Below are positions 1 to 4,682 of a stretch of DNA of 6,093 nucleotides, in pieces. A program made the position numbers and the translations under genes. Under the pieces are notes generated by a model. The model was not told the DNA's origin. It saw only the letters and a list, made by a program, of their open reading frames with translations, and did not search any database. The stretch's first letter is position 1, and every line of letters begins with the position of its first letter. Source of the stretch: an uncultured Fretibacterium sp. (GTDB taxonomy: Bacteria > Synergistota > Synergistia > Synergistales > Aminobacteriaceae); the NCBI GenBank assembly GCA_905373185.1, contig CAJPSE010000106.1, positions 1 through 6,093 of the forward strand. The letters run 5' to 3'.

Positions 1-671
1 GCGCACGGGCCAGGCGCCTGCGGCTGATCGTCGGGGGCGGAGGCGTGACGGTGGTCGTGCCGGCAGGCCTGGACTCGCTGCGGAAGATCAGGCTCCTGAT
101 CGAACCTCACAAGGCCTGGATATTGAAGAACCTCGAACGGATGAAGCTCTTGTCCTCCACTCGGCCCCGCCGTCAGACGGTCCCCGTTCCGGAGCGCATC
201 GTCCTGAGGGCCCTGGAGGAGACCTGGCGGGTCGAGCTCTCGGACTCCGCGTCGCAGAGGACTTTGGCTCGGGACGGGGTCGTGCGCTTGCCTCGGAACT
301 TTTGCAGGGAGGAGGCCCTGGCCGCACTGCGGCGGTGGGTTCTCTTACGCGCGCGGGAGGTCCTGCCTCGACTTCTGACGGAGCTGGCGGTGGAGCACGG
401 TTTCACGGTGGGGCGGATTGCGGTCAAGGAGATGAAGAGCCGATGGGGAAGCTGCTCGTCCAAGGGGAACGTCAACCTGAACGCGCGGCTTCTCTTTTTG
501 TCCTCTGGGCTCGTACGGCATGTCCTGCTGCATGAACTCTGTCATTTGAGGGAGATGAACCATTCTAGGGCTTTTTACGAGTGTCTGAGGAACGTGGATC
601 CCGAGGTCGACCGCCATGCCGCGGAGCTCAGGGGGGCCTGGGGGATGGTGCCCCCGTGGGCCTGCCGCTGA
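1..671 (+). CDS. YgjP-like zinc metallopeptidase (DUF45 / M48-like), 5' partial
   Basis: This is the C-terminal part of a predicted zinc-dependent metallopeptidase of the YgjP/DUF45 type. The frame is open from base 3, and the residues before the GTG at 45 (RARRLRLIV, then VTVVVPAG) look like the usual family N-terminus, so the true start lies left of the window and the GTG at 45 is internal. The catalytic helix HELCH is encoded at 531-545. A downstream His in NHSRAF (561-563) is the expected third zinc ligand, and the conserved RWGSC block lies at 441-455. Members are small soluble proteins of about 220-250 residues, and the physiological substrate is generally unknown. The zinc-site residues are seen directly; the peptidase activity is inferred from the family. 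The stop is TGA at 669-671. A hairpin with a T-run follows. Confidence 0.88.
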   Translation, partial: ARARRLRLIVGGGGVTVVVPAGLDSLRKIRLLIEPHKAWILKNLERMKLLSSTRPRRQTVPVPERIVLRALEETWRVELSDSASQRTLARDGVVRLPRNFCREEALAALRRWVLLRAREVLPRLLTELAVEHGFTVGRIAVKEMKSRWGSCSSKGNVNLNARLLFLSSGLVRHVLLHELCHLREMNHSRAFYECLRNVDPEVDRHAAELRGAWGMVPPWACR

Positions 672-706
672 GCGGACTAAGGTGAATGCTGCAAGGAATG
701 TCGCTT

Positions 707-736
707 GGGCGGGCGGTCCGGCTGCCCTGCCTTTTT
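707..736 (+). terminator. Intrinsic terminator or attenuator ahead of the permease gene
   Basis: GGC GGGCGG (708-716) pairs with CTGCCC (722-727) and GCC (729-731) around loop TCCGG, with T728 bulged and one G-U pair. TTTTT follows directly at 732-736. This has the form of a rho-independent terminator. It can end the metallopeptidase transcript. Because it also lies 36 nt before the permease start, it could instead be an attenuator for that gene. Activity is not tested. Confidence 0.6.
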
Positions 737-771
737 GCGAAGAGGAAAATATCTTTCAGGAGGTATAGTCG

Positions 772-2184
772 ATGGCAAAAAAACTGATCTATGGATTGAA
801 CGACAATCCCCCCTTCCCCATCATGGTCCTCGCCGGGATCCAGCACGTGCTGACGCTGTTCGGTGCGACCACGCTGGTTCCACTGATATTTGGACCGGCG
901 ATGGGGATGGATGTGCTTCAGATCGCGGCGTTCATCTCGTGCGTCTATTTCGGCATGGGGGTGGCGACCCTCATCCAGACGCACCCCAGGCTGGGGTCGG
1001 GACTTCCCATCGTTCAGGGGTCGAGCTTCAGCTTCATCCCCTCGGTGATGACCGTGATCGGGGCGTACAAGGCCATGGGACCGGAGGCCGTGATGCAGTA
1101 CATCGGCGGGGCGCTCATTCTCGGCGGCATCCTTCTGTCCGTCGTCGGGTACAGCGGAATCGTGGGCTATGTCCGGAAGGTCATCACCCCGGTGGTCATC
1201 GGCCCCGTGATCATGGCAATAGGTTTTTCGCTCGCACCCGTCGCCATCCAGGGTAACGCCGCCAACTACTGGCCCGCATCCCTGGCGGTCGTTTTCCTGA
1301 TCTTCCTGTTCAGCCTGGTGAGCCGGAACAAGTACGTCAACATCTTCGCCATCCTCTCCGCCATCGTCATCACCTACCTGGTCTGCCTCGGGCTGTCGCA
1401 CGCCGGGGTGTTCCCCGAGGGGCACCCCGCCCACATCAGCCTGGGCCGGGTGGCCGAGGCCCCCTGGCTGCGCTACGATATCCTTATGCCCTGGGGCCCC
1501 CCGAAGTTCAGCCTGCTGGCCTTCGGCGCGATGCTCGCGGGCTTTTTCGCCGTGATGATCGAGTCCATCGGGGACTACCATTCGGTCTCCTACGCCTCGG
1601 GGATAGAGGACCCGGACGAGGCGACCATCAGCCGGGGTATCGGAGCCGAGGGCCTGAACTGCGCCCTGTCAGGGCTCTTCGGCTCGGTGGGGACGACCTC
1701 CTATACGGAGAACGTCGGGCTGATCGGCCTCACAGGGGTGGCGTCCCGGTGGGTGGTCCGAACCGGGGCGATCCTGCTGATCCTCATGAGCTTCGTCGGA
1801 AAGCTGGGCGCACTCATAGCGACCATGCCGTCGCCGATCATCGGAGGGGCCTACATCGCGCTCTTCGGAACCATCGGCGCCCTGGGCATTCAGGTCCTGA
1901 TGCGCGCGGATATGGGGAGCCAGCGCAACGTGCTCATCGTGGGGTTCTCCTTCCTGATGGCGCTGGGCCTGCCCGGATGGGTGGAGAAAAATCAGGAGCT
2001 CTTCATGAACCCGGCCTGCAGCGCGCTCGTTCAGACCCTGGGGGGCATGCTCTGGGCCATCCTGAAGACCCCTATGGCCGTGGCGGGCATCTGCGCGGCA
2101 GTCTGCGACTCGCTGGTCCCAGGCACCGACGAGGAGCGGGGGATAGGCGCCGGGGCACGCCGAGAGGGCCCCGGCGACCGTTAG
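772..2184 (+). CDS. NCS2/NAT-family nucleobase (xanthine/uracil-type) permease
   Basis: A 470-residue polytopic membrane transporter of the nucleobase:cation symporter-2 (NAT, SLC23-like) family, expected to import a purine or pyrimidine base with protons or Na+. The start ATG has a strong AGGAGGT at 758-764, seven bases upstream. Visible family blocks are QH at residues 24-25, the SGLPIVQGSSFSFIP region at 76-90, ESIGDYH at 264-270 (transmembrane segment 8, with the substrate-site Glu264), and the NAT signature E313-N-x-G-x4-T-G322. E at the first signature position resembles uracil permeases, while T-G followed by VASR resembles xanthine permeases, so the substrate cannot be read off with confidence. 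A gpt gene 0.8 kb away makes xanthine or guanine plausible. The last 20 or so residues form a polar tail. The gene ends 14 bp from a convergent gene and may be controlled by the hairpin at 707-736. Confidence 0.93.
   Translation: MAKKLIYGLNDNPPFPIMVLAGIQHVLTLFGATTLVPLIFGPAMGMDVLQIAAFISCVYFGMGVATLIQTHPRLGSGLPIVQGSSFSFIPSVMTVIGAYKAMGPEAVMQYIGGALILGGILLSVVGYSGIVGYVRKVITPVVIGPVIMAIGFSLAPVAIQGNAANYWPASLAVVFLIFLFSLVSRNKYVNIFAILSAIVITYLVCLGLSHAGVFPEGHPAHISLGRVAEAPWLRYDILMPWGPPKFSLLAFGAMLAGFFAVMIESIGDYHSVSYASGIEDPDEATISRGIGAEGLNCALSGLFGSVGTTSYTENVGLIGLTGVASRWVVRTGAILLILMSFVGKLGALIATMPSPIIGGAYIALFGTIGALGIQVLMRADMGSQRNVLIVGFSFLMALGLPGWVEKNQELFMNPACSALVQTLGGMLWAILKTPMAVAGICAAVCDSLVPGTDEERGIGAGARREGPGDR
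2148..2176 (+). other. Perfect 9-bp GC hairpin in the permease tail codons
   Basis: CGCCGGGGC (2148-2156) is an exact inverted repeat of GCCCCGGCG (2168-2176) with an 11-nt loop. It lies just before the permease stop and encodes part of its polar tail. No T-run follows on either strand, so it is not a standard intrinsic terminator. It may stabilise or slow transcription at a convergent junction. Confidence 0.45.
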
Positions 2185-2198
2185 GCTTCTACCTGGCC

Positions 2199-2516
2199 TC
2201 ACCGCCGGGTTCGGGCATCCGCCTCCCGTTCGGACTGCCGGTCGAGCCGTGTGTTCCGGAAGTAGAGGACCGTCTCGGTCCCCACGAGTATGAAGTTGAT
2301 GGAGTAGGGGATGAGCAGGAAGCCTTGGATGCCGTCCACCAGGTACACCTTTGCGATTCCGGCCGTGTACCCCAGCAGGATCACCGCGAGGAATCCAAGG
2401 CTCTTGCCCCTGGCCGTGCGCGCCCTCCAGGATTTGAGGATCGACAACGGCCAGGCGGCCCCAAAGCAGATAAGCATCAGCGTCTCCAGCAGATGAACCC
2501 AGTTCAAAATGGACAT
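2199..2516 (-). CDS. Small three-helix membrane protein, semiSWEET/PQ-loop-like
   Basis: A 105-residue protein with three predicted hydrophobic helices at about residues 9-28, 38-58 and 64-86, and a charged C-terminal tail (RLDRQSEREADARTRR). Between helices 1 and 2 is a WPLSILKSWRARTARGKS segment. This resembles the proline turn and basic loop of PQ-loop/semiSWEET three-helix units, which work as dimers in sugar or metabolite transport. I recall similar uncharacterised small proteins in anaerobic bacteria, but no function is established. The ATG at 2516 is chosen because the homologous-looking part begins there. Its only Shine-Dalgarno-like run, AAAGGGG, ends one base before it, which is too close, so the in-frame TTG at 2507 (about 10 nt spacing) is a real alternative. 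The open frame extends upstream to 2816, but that part is not membrane-like and lies antisense to yjfB. Confidence 0.68.
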   Translation of the reverse strand: MSILNWVHLLETLMLICFGAAWPLSILKSWRARTARGKSLGFLAVILLGYTAGIAKVYLVDGIQGFLLIPYSINFILVGTETVLYFRNTRLDRQSEREADARTRR

Positions 2517-2583
2517 GCCCCTTTCGCCGAAAGATAAGGAATGAATAGGGAAATGAATGCGGGCGGTTATTCGCGCGGTCTTC

Positions 2584-2592
2584 ATCATAGCA
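2584..2592 (-). promoter_or_regulatory. Extended -10 promoter candidate for the small membrane protein gene
   Basis: Read on the minus strand, this is TGC followed by TATGAT, an extended -10 element matching TATAAT at five of six bases. It would start RNA near 2577, about 60 nt before the ATG at 2516. No convincing -35 box is visible, which extended -10 promoters can do without. Confidence 0.4.
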
Positions 2593-2721
2593 CATCGCCC
2601 CCGCGCGAGAGCGGCATTTCTCCTAAAGGTATAACCCCATCCAGAGCACCGGCCAGGGGTATGTCTTTCCTGTTGGGGATGCGGTGGATGCGAGATATCG
2701 TCGGAAAGGAGGTGAGATGCC

Positions 2722-2892
2722 ATGGATATATCGGGAGATGTTGCGAGGTACTCCATGGAGATGGCTGCCGCGCGGGTAAGCTCCGCGGTGCAGGTGTCGA
2801 TGCTGAGGAACGTCATGGACCTTCAGCAGGCGACGATGACCCAGCTCCTGCAGTCGATGGGTATGGGCAGGACGCTGGATCTTCAGGCGTGA
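2722..2892 (+). CDS. YjfB-like putative motility protein
   Basis: A 56-residue gene reading MDISGDVARYSMEMAAARVS at the start and ending near MGRTLDLQA. The pattern MDI, then a Ser-Met-x-Met stretch, an amphipathic helix with V-x-V-S-M-L-R-N-V-M-D, and a short Gln/Met-rich second helix matches the YjfB putative-motility family (about 55-65 residues). It is found mostly in flagellated bacteria and its molecular role is not known. AGGAGGTG at 2707-2714 gives about 9 nt spacing to the ATG. The ATG at 2717 is out of frame and soon hits a stop. The gene stands alone, with no flagellar gene in the window, and no sigma-28-type promoter was found upstream. The family call rests on motif recognition; the motility role is only the family label. 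Confidence 0.8.
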   Translation: MDISGDVARYSMEMAAARVSSAVQVSMLRNVMDLQQATMTQLLQSMGMGRTLDLQA

Positions 2893-2953
2893 CTCGGTTT
2901 GGATCCGAGTGAGCCGATGGGGGATGTGAGGAGCGGTTCTGCCGCTTCCTCAC
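2892..2953. terminator. Two hairpins between convergent yjfB-like gene and gpt
   Basis: ACTCGG (2892-2897) pairs with CCGAGT (2905-2910). A longer stem follows: GTGAGG-A-GCGG (2926-2936) with CCGC-T-CCTCAC (2942-2953), about 11 bp with one bulged T and a 5-nt loop. They fill the 70-bp gap between two convergent stop codons, so bidirectional termination is the natural reading. Neither stem has a clear T-run on either strand, so this is uncertain. Confidence 0.45.
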
Positions 2954-2962
2954 GTCCGCGGC

Positions 2963-3448
2963 TCAGGCGTCCTCCACGAGGGGCTTACTGTAGGCGTACT
3001 CCGCATCCCAAGGGAAGAGGATCCATGTGTCCTGGGAGACCTCCGTGATGAAGGTGTCCACGAAGGGACGCCCCTCGGGCTTTGCGTAGACCGCGGCGAA
3101 GCAGGCGTTGGGAAGGAGGGCACGCACGACCTGTGCCGTCTTGCCGGTGTCCACCAGGTCGTCGACGATGAGCCAGTTCCGGCCTCCGTCCTCGGTAGCG
3201 ATTCCCTTCAGGACGTTGGGCCTGCCCTGGGTCCTGAGCGTATAGCTCGAGATGCAGACGGTATCGACCAGCCTGATGCTCAGCTCCCGCGCGACGATCG
3301 CCGTTGGGACCAGTCCCCCTCGGGCTATACCCACGATGCGCTCCCATCTTCCCATCCCGTGGAGCCTCTCCGCAAGGGACTTGCAGTCCTGATGAATTCT
3401 CTCCCATGAGATGGAATACGTCTTGCAATAGCGGTCCTCGGCCCCCAT
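2963..3448 (-). CDS. gpt: Xanthine-guanine phosphoribosyltransferase
   Basis: A 161-residue purine salvage enzyme that transfers the ribose-5-phosphate of PRPP to xanthine or guanine, giving XMP or GMP. The PRPP-binding loop LIVDDLVDTGKTA is at residues 93-105. The RGGLVP block is at 43-48, the VDTVCISSY block at 61-69, and the C-terminal base-contact segment QDTWILFPWD at 139-148. All line up with remembered Escherichia coli Gpt, which is close to this length. The ATG at 3448 is chosen because GGAGGGG (3455-3461) sits six bases upstream. The open frame continues to 3535, but that would add 29 unrelated residues and run across the likely -10 box. The gene is monocistronic by layout and convergent with the yjfB-like gene. 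It probably works with the nearby nucleobase permease, although the two are not in one operon. Confidence 0.95.
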   Translation of the reverse strand: MGAEDRYCKTYSISWERIHQDCKSLAERLHGMGRWERIVGIARGGLVPTAIVARELSIRLVDTVCISSYTLRTQGRPNVLKGIATEDGGRNWLIVDDLVDTGKTAQVVRALLPNACFAAVYAKPEGRPFVDTFITEVSQDTWILFPWDAEYAYSKPLVEDA

Positions 3449-3454
3449 AGCGAT

Positions 3455-3461
3455 CCCCTCC
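3455..3461 (-). promoter_or_regulatory. Ribosome binding site that fixes the gpt start
   Basis: On the minus strand this reads GGAGGGG, six bases before the ATG at 3448. It selects this start over the upstream in-frame ATG at 3535. Confidence 0.75.
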
Positions 3462-3484
3462 GTCGTCTTCCTTACCGTGATTGT

Positions 3485-3490
3485 ATTATA
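3485..3490 (-). promoter_or_regulatory. -10 box for gpt
   Basis: A perfect TATAAT on the minus strand, placing the RNA start near 3478 and a leader of about 30 nt before the ATG at 3448. The matching -35 region is weak (ATCAAG or GATCAA at 17-18 bp). The leader is too short to hold a purine riboswitch. Confidence 0.5.
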
Positions 3491-3591
3491 TCGTCCCGCC
3501 GATGGCTCTTGATCCGTGCTATCTCCCAAAATCATGGCATGAGGAGCCCCGTTCGCATCCCCCGAATTTTCGCGCCCTCCGAAGCAGGGGT

Positions 3592-3620
3592 TTGTCCTTT
3601 GTTTCCGATTACGGTAGAAT
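3592..3620 (+). promoter_or_regulatory. Sigma-70-type promoter with no clear downstream gene
   Basis: TTGTCC (3592-3597) and TAGAAT (3615-3620) are separated by exactly 17 bp, matching the -35 consensus at four and the -10 at five of six bases. RNA would start near 3627 on the plus strand. The next 150 bases hold no convincing gene, and beyond them the transcript would run antisense to rpmB. It may drive a small RNA or antisense RNA, or be a chance match. Confidence 0.4.
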
Positions 3621-3626
3621 ACACAA

Positions 3627-3719
3627 ACAAGGGAAACGAGGCCGCAGGAGCGCTGCGGCGGGGATGAAGCGAAGGAGGGGGGTGAAGCGCGCTCCCGGGG
3701 AGAATGAAATGGGGAGGCA
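3627..3719 (+). other. Gene-less purine-rich stretch with a perfect hairpin
   Basis: This is the main part of the gap between the gpt 5' side and the rpmB terminator (3491-3719). It contains GCCGCAG (3641-3647) paired perfectly with CTGCGGC (3653-3659) around GAGCG, then a G/A-rich run (3660-3685) and GCTCCCGGGGAG-type self-complementarity near 3691-3702. An open frame from the ATG at 3709 has GGGGAG six bases upstream, but gives only a 32-residue basic peptide that runs over the rpmB terminator, so I do not call it a gene. The conserved cores of RNase P RNA, tmRNA and SRP RNA were looked for and not seen. Confidence 0.3.
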
Positions 3720-3750
3720 TAAAAACAAACGGAATCCCGAAGGATTCCGT
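3720..3750 (-). terminator. Intrinsic terminator of rpmB
   Basis: On the minus strand a perfect 9-bp stem, ACGGAATCC with GGATTCCGT, is closed by a UUCG tetraloop and followed by TTGTTTTTA. It starts 32 bp beyond the rpmB stop. This is the clearest terminator in the window. Confidence 0.9.
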
Positions 3751-3781
3751 ACCGCTTCTCTTTCGTTCCGTCCCCGCAGGG

Positions 3782-3985
3782 TCAGACTGCCGAGGCCGCT
3801 CTCTTGACGAAGCCGGACTTCAGGCACTTCGTGCACACACGGACCTTGAAGGTAGATCCATCGCCCGCATCGATTCGGACACTCTGAAGATTGACCAGCC
3901 AACGACGACGCGTGTGCCGATTGGAATGGCTGACCGCGTTCCCCGTCGCGGGACCGCGTCCGCAACACTGACAGACCTTTGCCAT
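3782..3985 (-). CDS. rpmB: 50S ribosomal protein L28
   Basis: A 67-residue basic protein of the large ribosomal subunit. It begins [20 protein letters not shown], followed by SNRHTRRRW and the C-terminal [11 protein letters not shown] block, all typical of bacterial L28. Two Cys pairs, C5/C8 and C51/C54, mark the zinc-binding (C+) form. The start ATG at 3985 has GGAGGG eight bases upstream on the minus strand. The frame stays open up to 4216, but the extra residues do not look like L28. The gene is alone, with its own terminator at 3720-3750 and an AT-rich promoter region upstream. In many bacteria rpmB is monocistronic or beside rpmG, and no rpmG is present here. The C+ form does not suggest a zinc-starvation paralogue. 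Confidence 0.96.
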   Translation of the reverse strand: MAKVCQCCGRGPATGNAVSHSNRHTRRRWLVNLQSVRIDAGDGSTFKVRVCTKCLKSGFVKRAASAV

Positions 3986-4053
3986 TGTAGTTTCCCTCCA
4001 TTTTTTTTCGACCCGGACGGGGATAGGCTCCTTGCCCACTCCTCGCCGAGAGA

Positions 4054-4090
4054 TTGCATATTTTTGCCTCAGGATTTTATCATATTTTTT
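4054..4090. promoter_or_regulatory. AT-rich divergent promoter region between rpmB and xseB
   Basis: This stretch is far richer in A+T than its surroundings. On the plus strand TTGCAT (4054-4059) and TATCAT (4078-4083) are 18 bp apart and could serve xseB. On the minus strand overlapping TATGAT (4079-4084) and TAAAAT (4074-4079) could serve rpmB, without a good -35. The -10 boxes of the two directions overlap, so the two promoters might compete. Confidence 0.4.
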
Positions 4091-4250
4091 CAAAAGGGAA
4101 AATGTCCTGGGGCTGGACTTTGAGGAGTCCGAACGAGGAAGAGATTCGATGGACTCGAGCCTGTGTCCGCACAGTGAGGATGAGGAATGCGGGGTGGAGT
4201 GTGTGGATAGGGACATGTATGGAACGGAAAGCTGGGAGGGGAAAGGGCCG

Positions 4251-4481
4251 ATGTCGTTTGGCGATAACCTGGAGCGGTTGGATGAGATCCTGAGGCGTCT
4301 CGAGTCCGAGCCGATGCCTCTGGACGAGGCGCTCGAGGCCTTCGAGCGCGGGGTCTCCCTGGTGCGGGAGAGCCGAGGAATCCTGGAGCGGGCGGAGCAG
4401 AGGGTGACGCTTTTGACCCAGGACGGCGAGAGGCCCTTCGAGGGCTCCGCTGGAGGTGAGAATGAAAAAGTTGAAAACTAA
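4251..4481 (+). CDS. xseB: Exodeoxyribonuclease VII small subunit
   Basis: A 76-residue protein matching XseB, the small helical subunit that binds XseA to form exonuclease VII, which degrades single-stranded DNA in both directions. The family core is visible as [19 protein letters not shown] (1-19), then [20 protein letters not shown] and an [17 protein letters not shown] helix. The ATG at 4251 has GGGAGGGG about nine bases upstream and gives the normal family length. An in-frame ATG at 4149, with GAGGAAGAG before it, would add 34 acidic, Cys-containing residues with no family counterpart, so it is less likely. The last four sense codons (KVEN) and the stop lie in the first unit of a tandem DNA repeat, so the protein end appears to be repeat-derived. 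xseA, the usual neighbour, is absent from this window. Confidence 0.9.
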   Translation: MSFGDNLERLDEILRRLESEPMPLDEALEAFERGVSLVRESRGILERAEQRVTLLTQDGERPFEGSAGGENEKVEN

Positions 4482-4522
4482 AAGTTGAAAGCTAAAAGTT
4501 GAAAACTAAAAATTGAAAACTT
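4467..4522 (+). repeat. Four tandem copies of a 14-nt AT-rich repeat
   Basis: Units start at 4467, 4481, 4495 and 4509. Copies 1 and 3 are identical (AAAGTTGAAAACTA), copy 2 has one change (GCTA ending), and copy 4 has two changes. Each unit contains the small inverted repeat AGTT-GAA-AACT, degraded in copies 2 and 4. The array overlaps the end of xseB and stops just before the candidate gdhA promoter. Its composition is strikingly unlike the GC-rich genes around it. Confidence 0.92.
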
Positions 4523-4551
4523 GATTCTTGGTGCATTTTTTATGCGTCTTG

Positions 4552-4560
4552 TGCTATTCT
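4552..4560 (+). promoter_or_regulatory. Extended -10 promoter candidate for gdhA
   Basis: TGC followed by TATTCT forms an extended -10 with four of six matches to TATAAT. No -35 box at 16-18 bp is convincing; TTGGTG at 4528 is 21 bp away. RNA would start near 4567, giving a leader of about 115 nt. Confidence 0.3.
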
Positions 4561-4570
4561 TTAGCGGATG

Positions 4571-4597
4571 CCGCAGTCCCCTGCGGGCGCGTGCAGG
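4571..4597 (+). other. Alternative hairpins in the gdhA leader
   Basis: CCGCAG (4571-4576) pairs with CTGCGG (4581-4586) around TCCC. CCTGC (4580-4584) can instead pair with GCAGG (4593-4597), and the two structures exclude each other. No T-run follows and I recognise no known riboswitch class. The rest of the leader up to 4669 shows nothing definite. Confidence 0.3.
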
Positions 4598-4669
4598 CGT
4601 GGATCCAGGTTAGGTGTCGCTGTAAGGATTTCAAGTTCCATCCGGTTCCTTTGCCAACAAAAATTGTGT

Positions 4670-4675
4670 GGAGGT
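4670..4675 (+). promoter_or_regulatory. Ribosome binding site that fixes the gdhA start
   Basis: GGAGGT sits eight bases before the ATG at 4683. The alternative in-frame GTG at 4668 overlaps this site and has no Shine-Dalgarno of its own, so it is rejected as the start. Confidence 0.8.
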
Positions 4676-4682
4676 GTCTGGT

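Noticed and set aside
628..1581. Long minus-strand open frame (317 codons) opposite the permease
   Set aside because: Its product is an Asp/Gly/His/Gln-rich shadow with no domain pattern; the plus strand carries a clear NCS2 permease.
1669..2595. Minus-strand open frame (308 codons) spanning the permease end and the small membrane gene
   Set aside because: Pro/Arg/Gly/His-rich, in a different frame from the membrane protein, with no recognisable domain.
2517..2816. Longer N-terminus for the small membrane protein
   Set aside because: The added 100 residues are not membrane-like, lie antisense to the yjfB-like gene and overlap the candidate promoter at 2584-2592.
3449..3535. Longer N-terminus for gpt from the ATG at 3535
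   Set aside because: It adds 29 residues unlike the family, crosses the candidate -10 box, and ignores the strong ribosome binding site at 3455-3461.
3627..3750. Housekeeping RNA (RNase P RNA, tmRNA or SRP RNA)
   Set aside because: The conserved cores I know for these RNAs are absent and the stretch is too short for the first two.
3664..3807. Plus-strand basic peptide frame over the rpmB terminator and 3' end
   Set aside because: Very Arg/Lys/Pro-rich, no family pattern, and it reads through the rpmB terminator stem; more likely a shadow.
4149..4250. Longer XseB starting at the ATG at 4149
   Set aside because: It has a usable Shine-Dalgarno, but the 34 extra residues have no XseB counterpart and the 4251 start has normal family length and a better site. 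Not fully excluded.
4467..4522. CRISPR-like array
   Set aside because: The 14-nt units are directly adjacent with no spacers; it is a simple tandem repeat.
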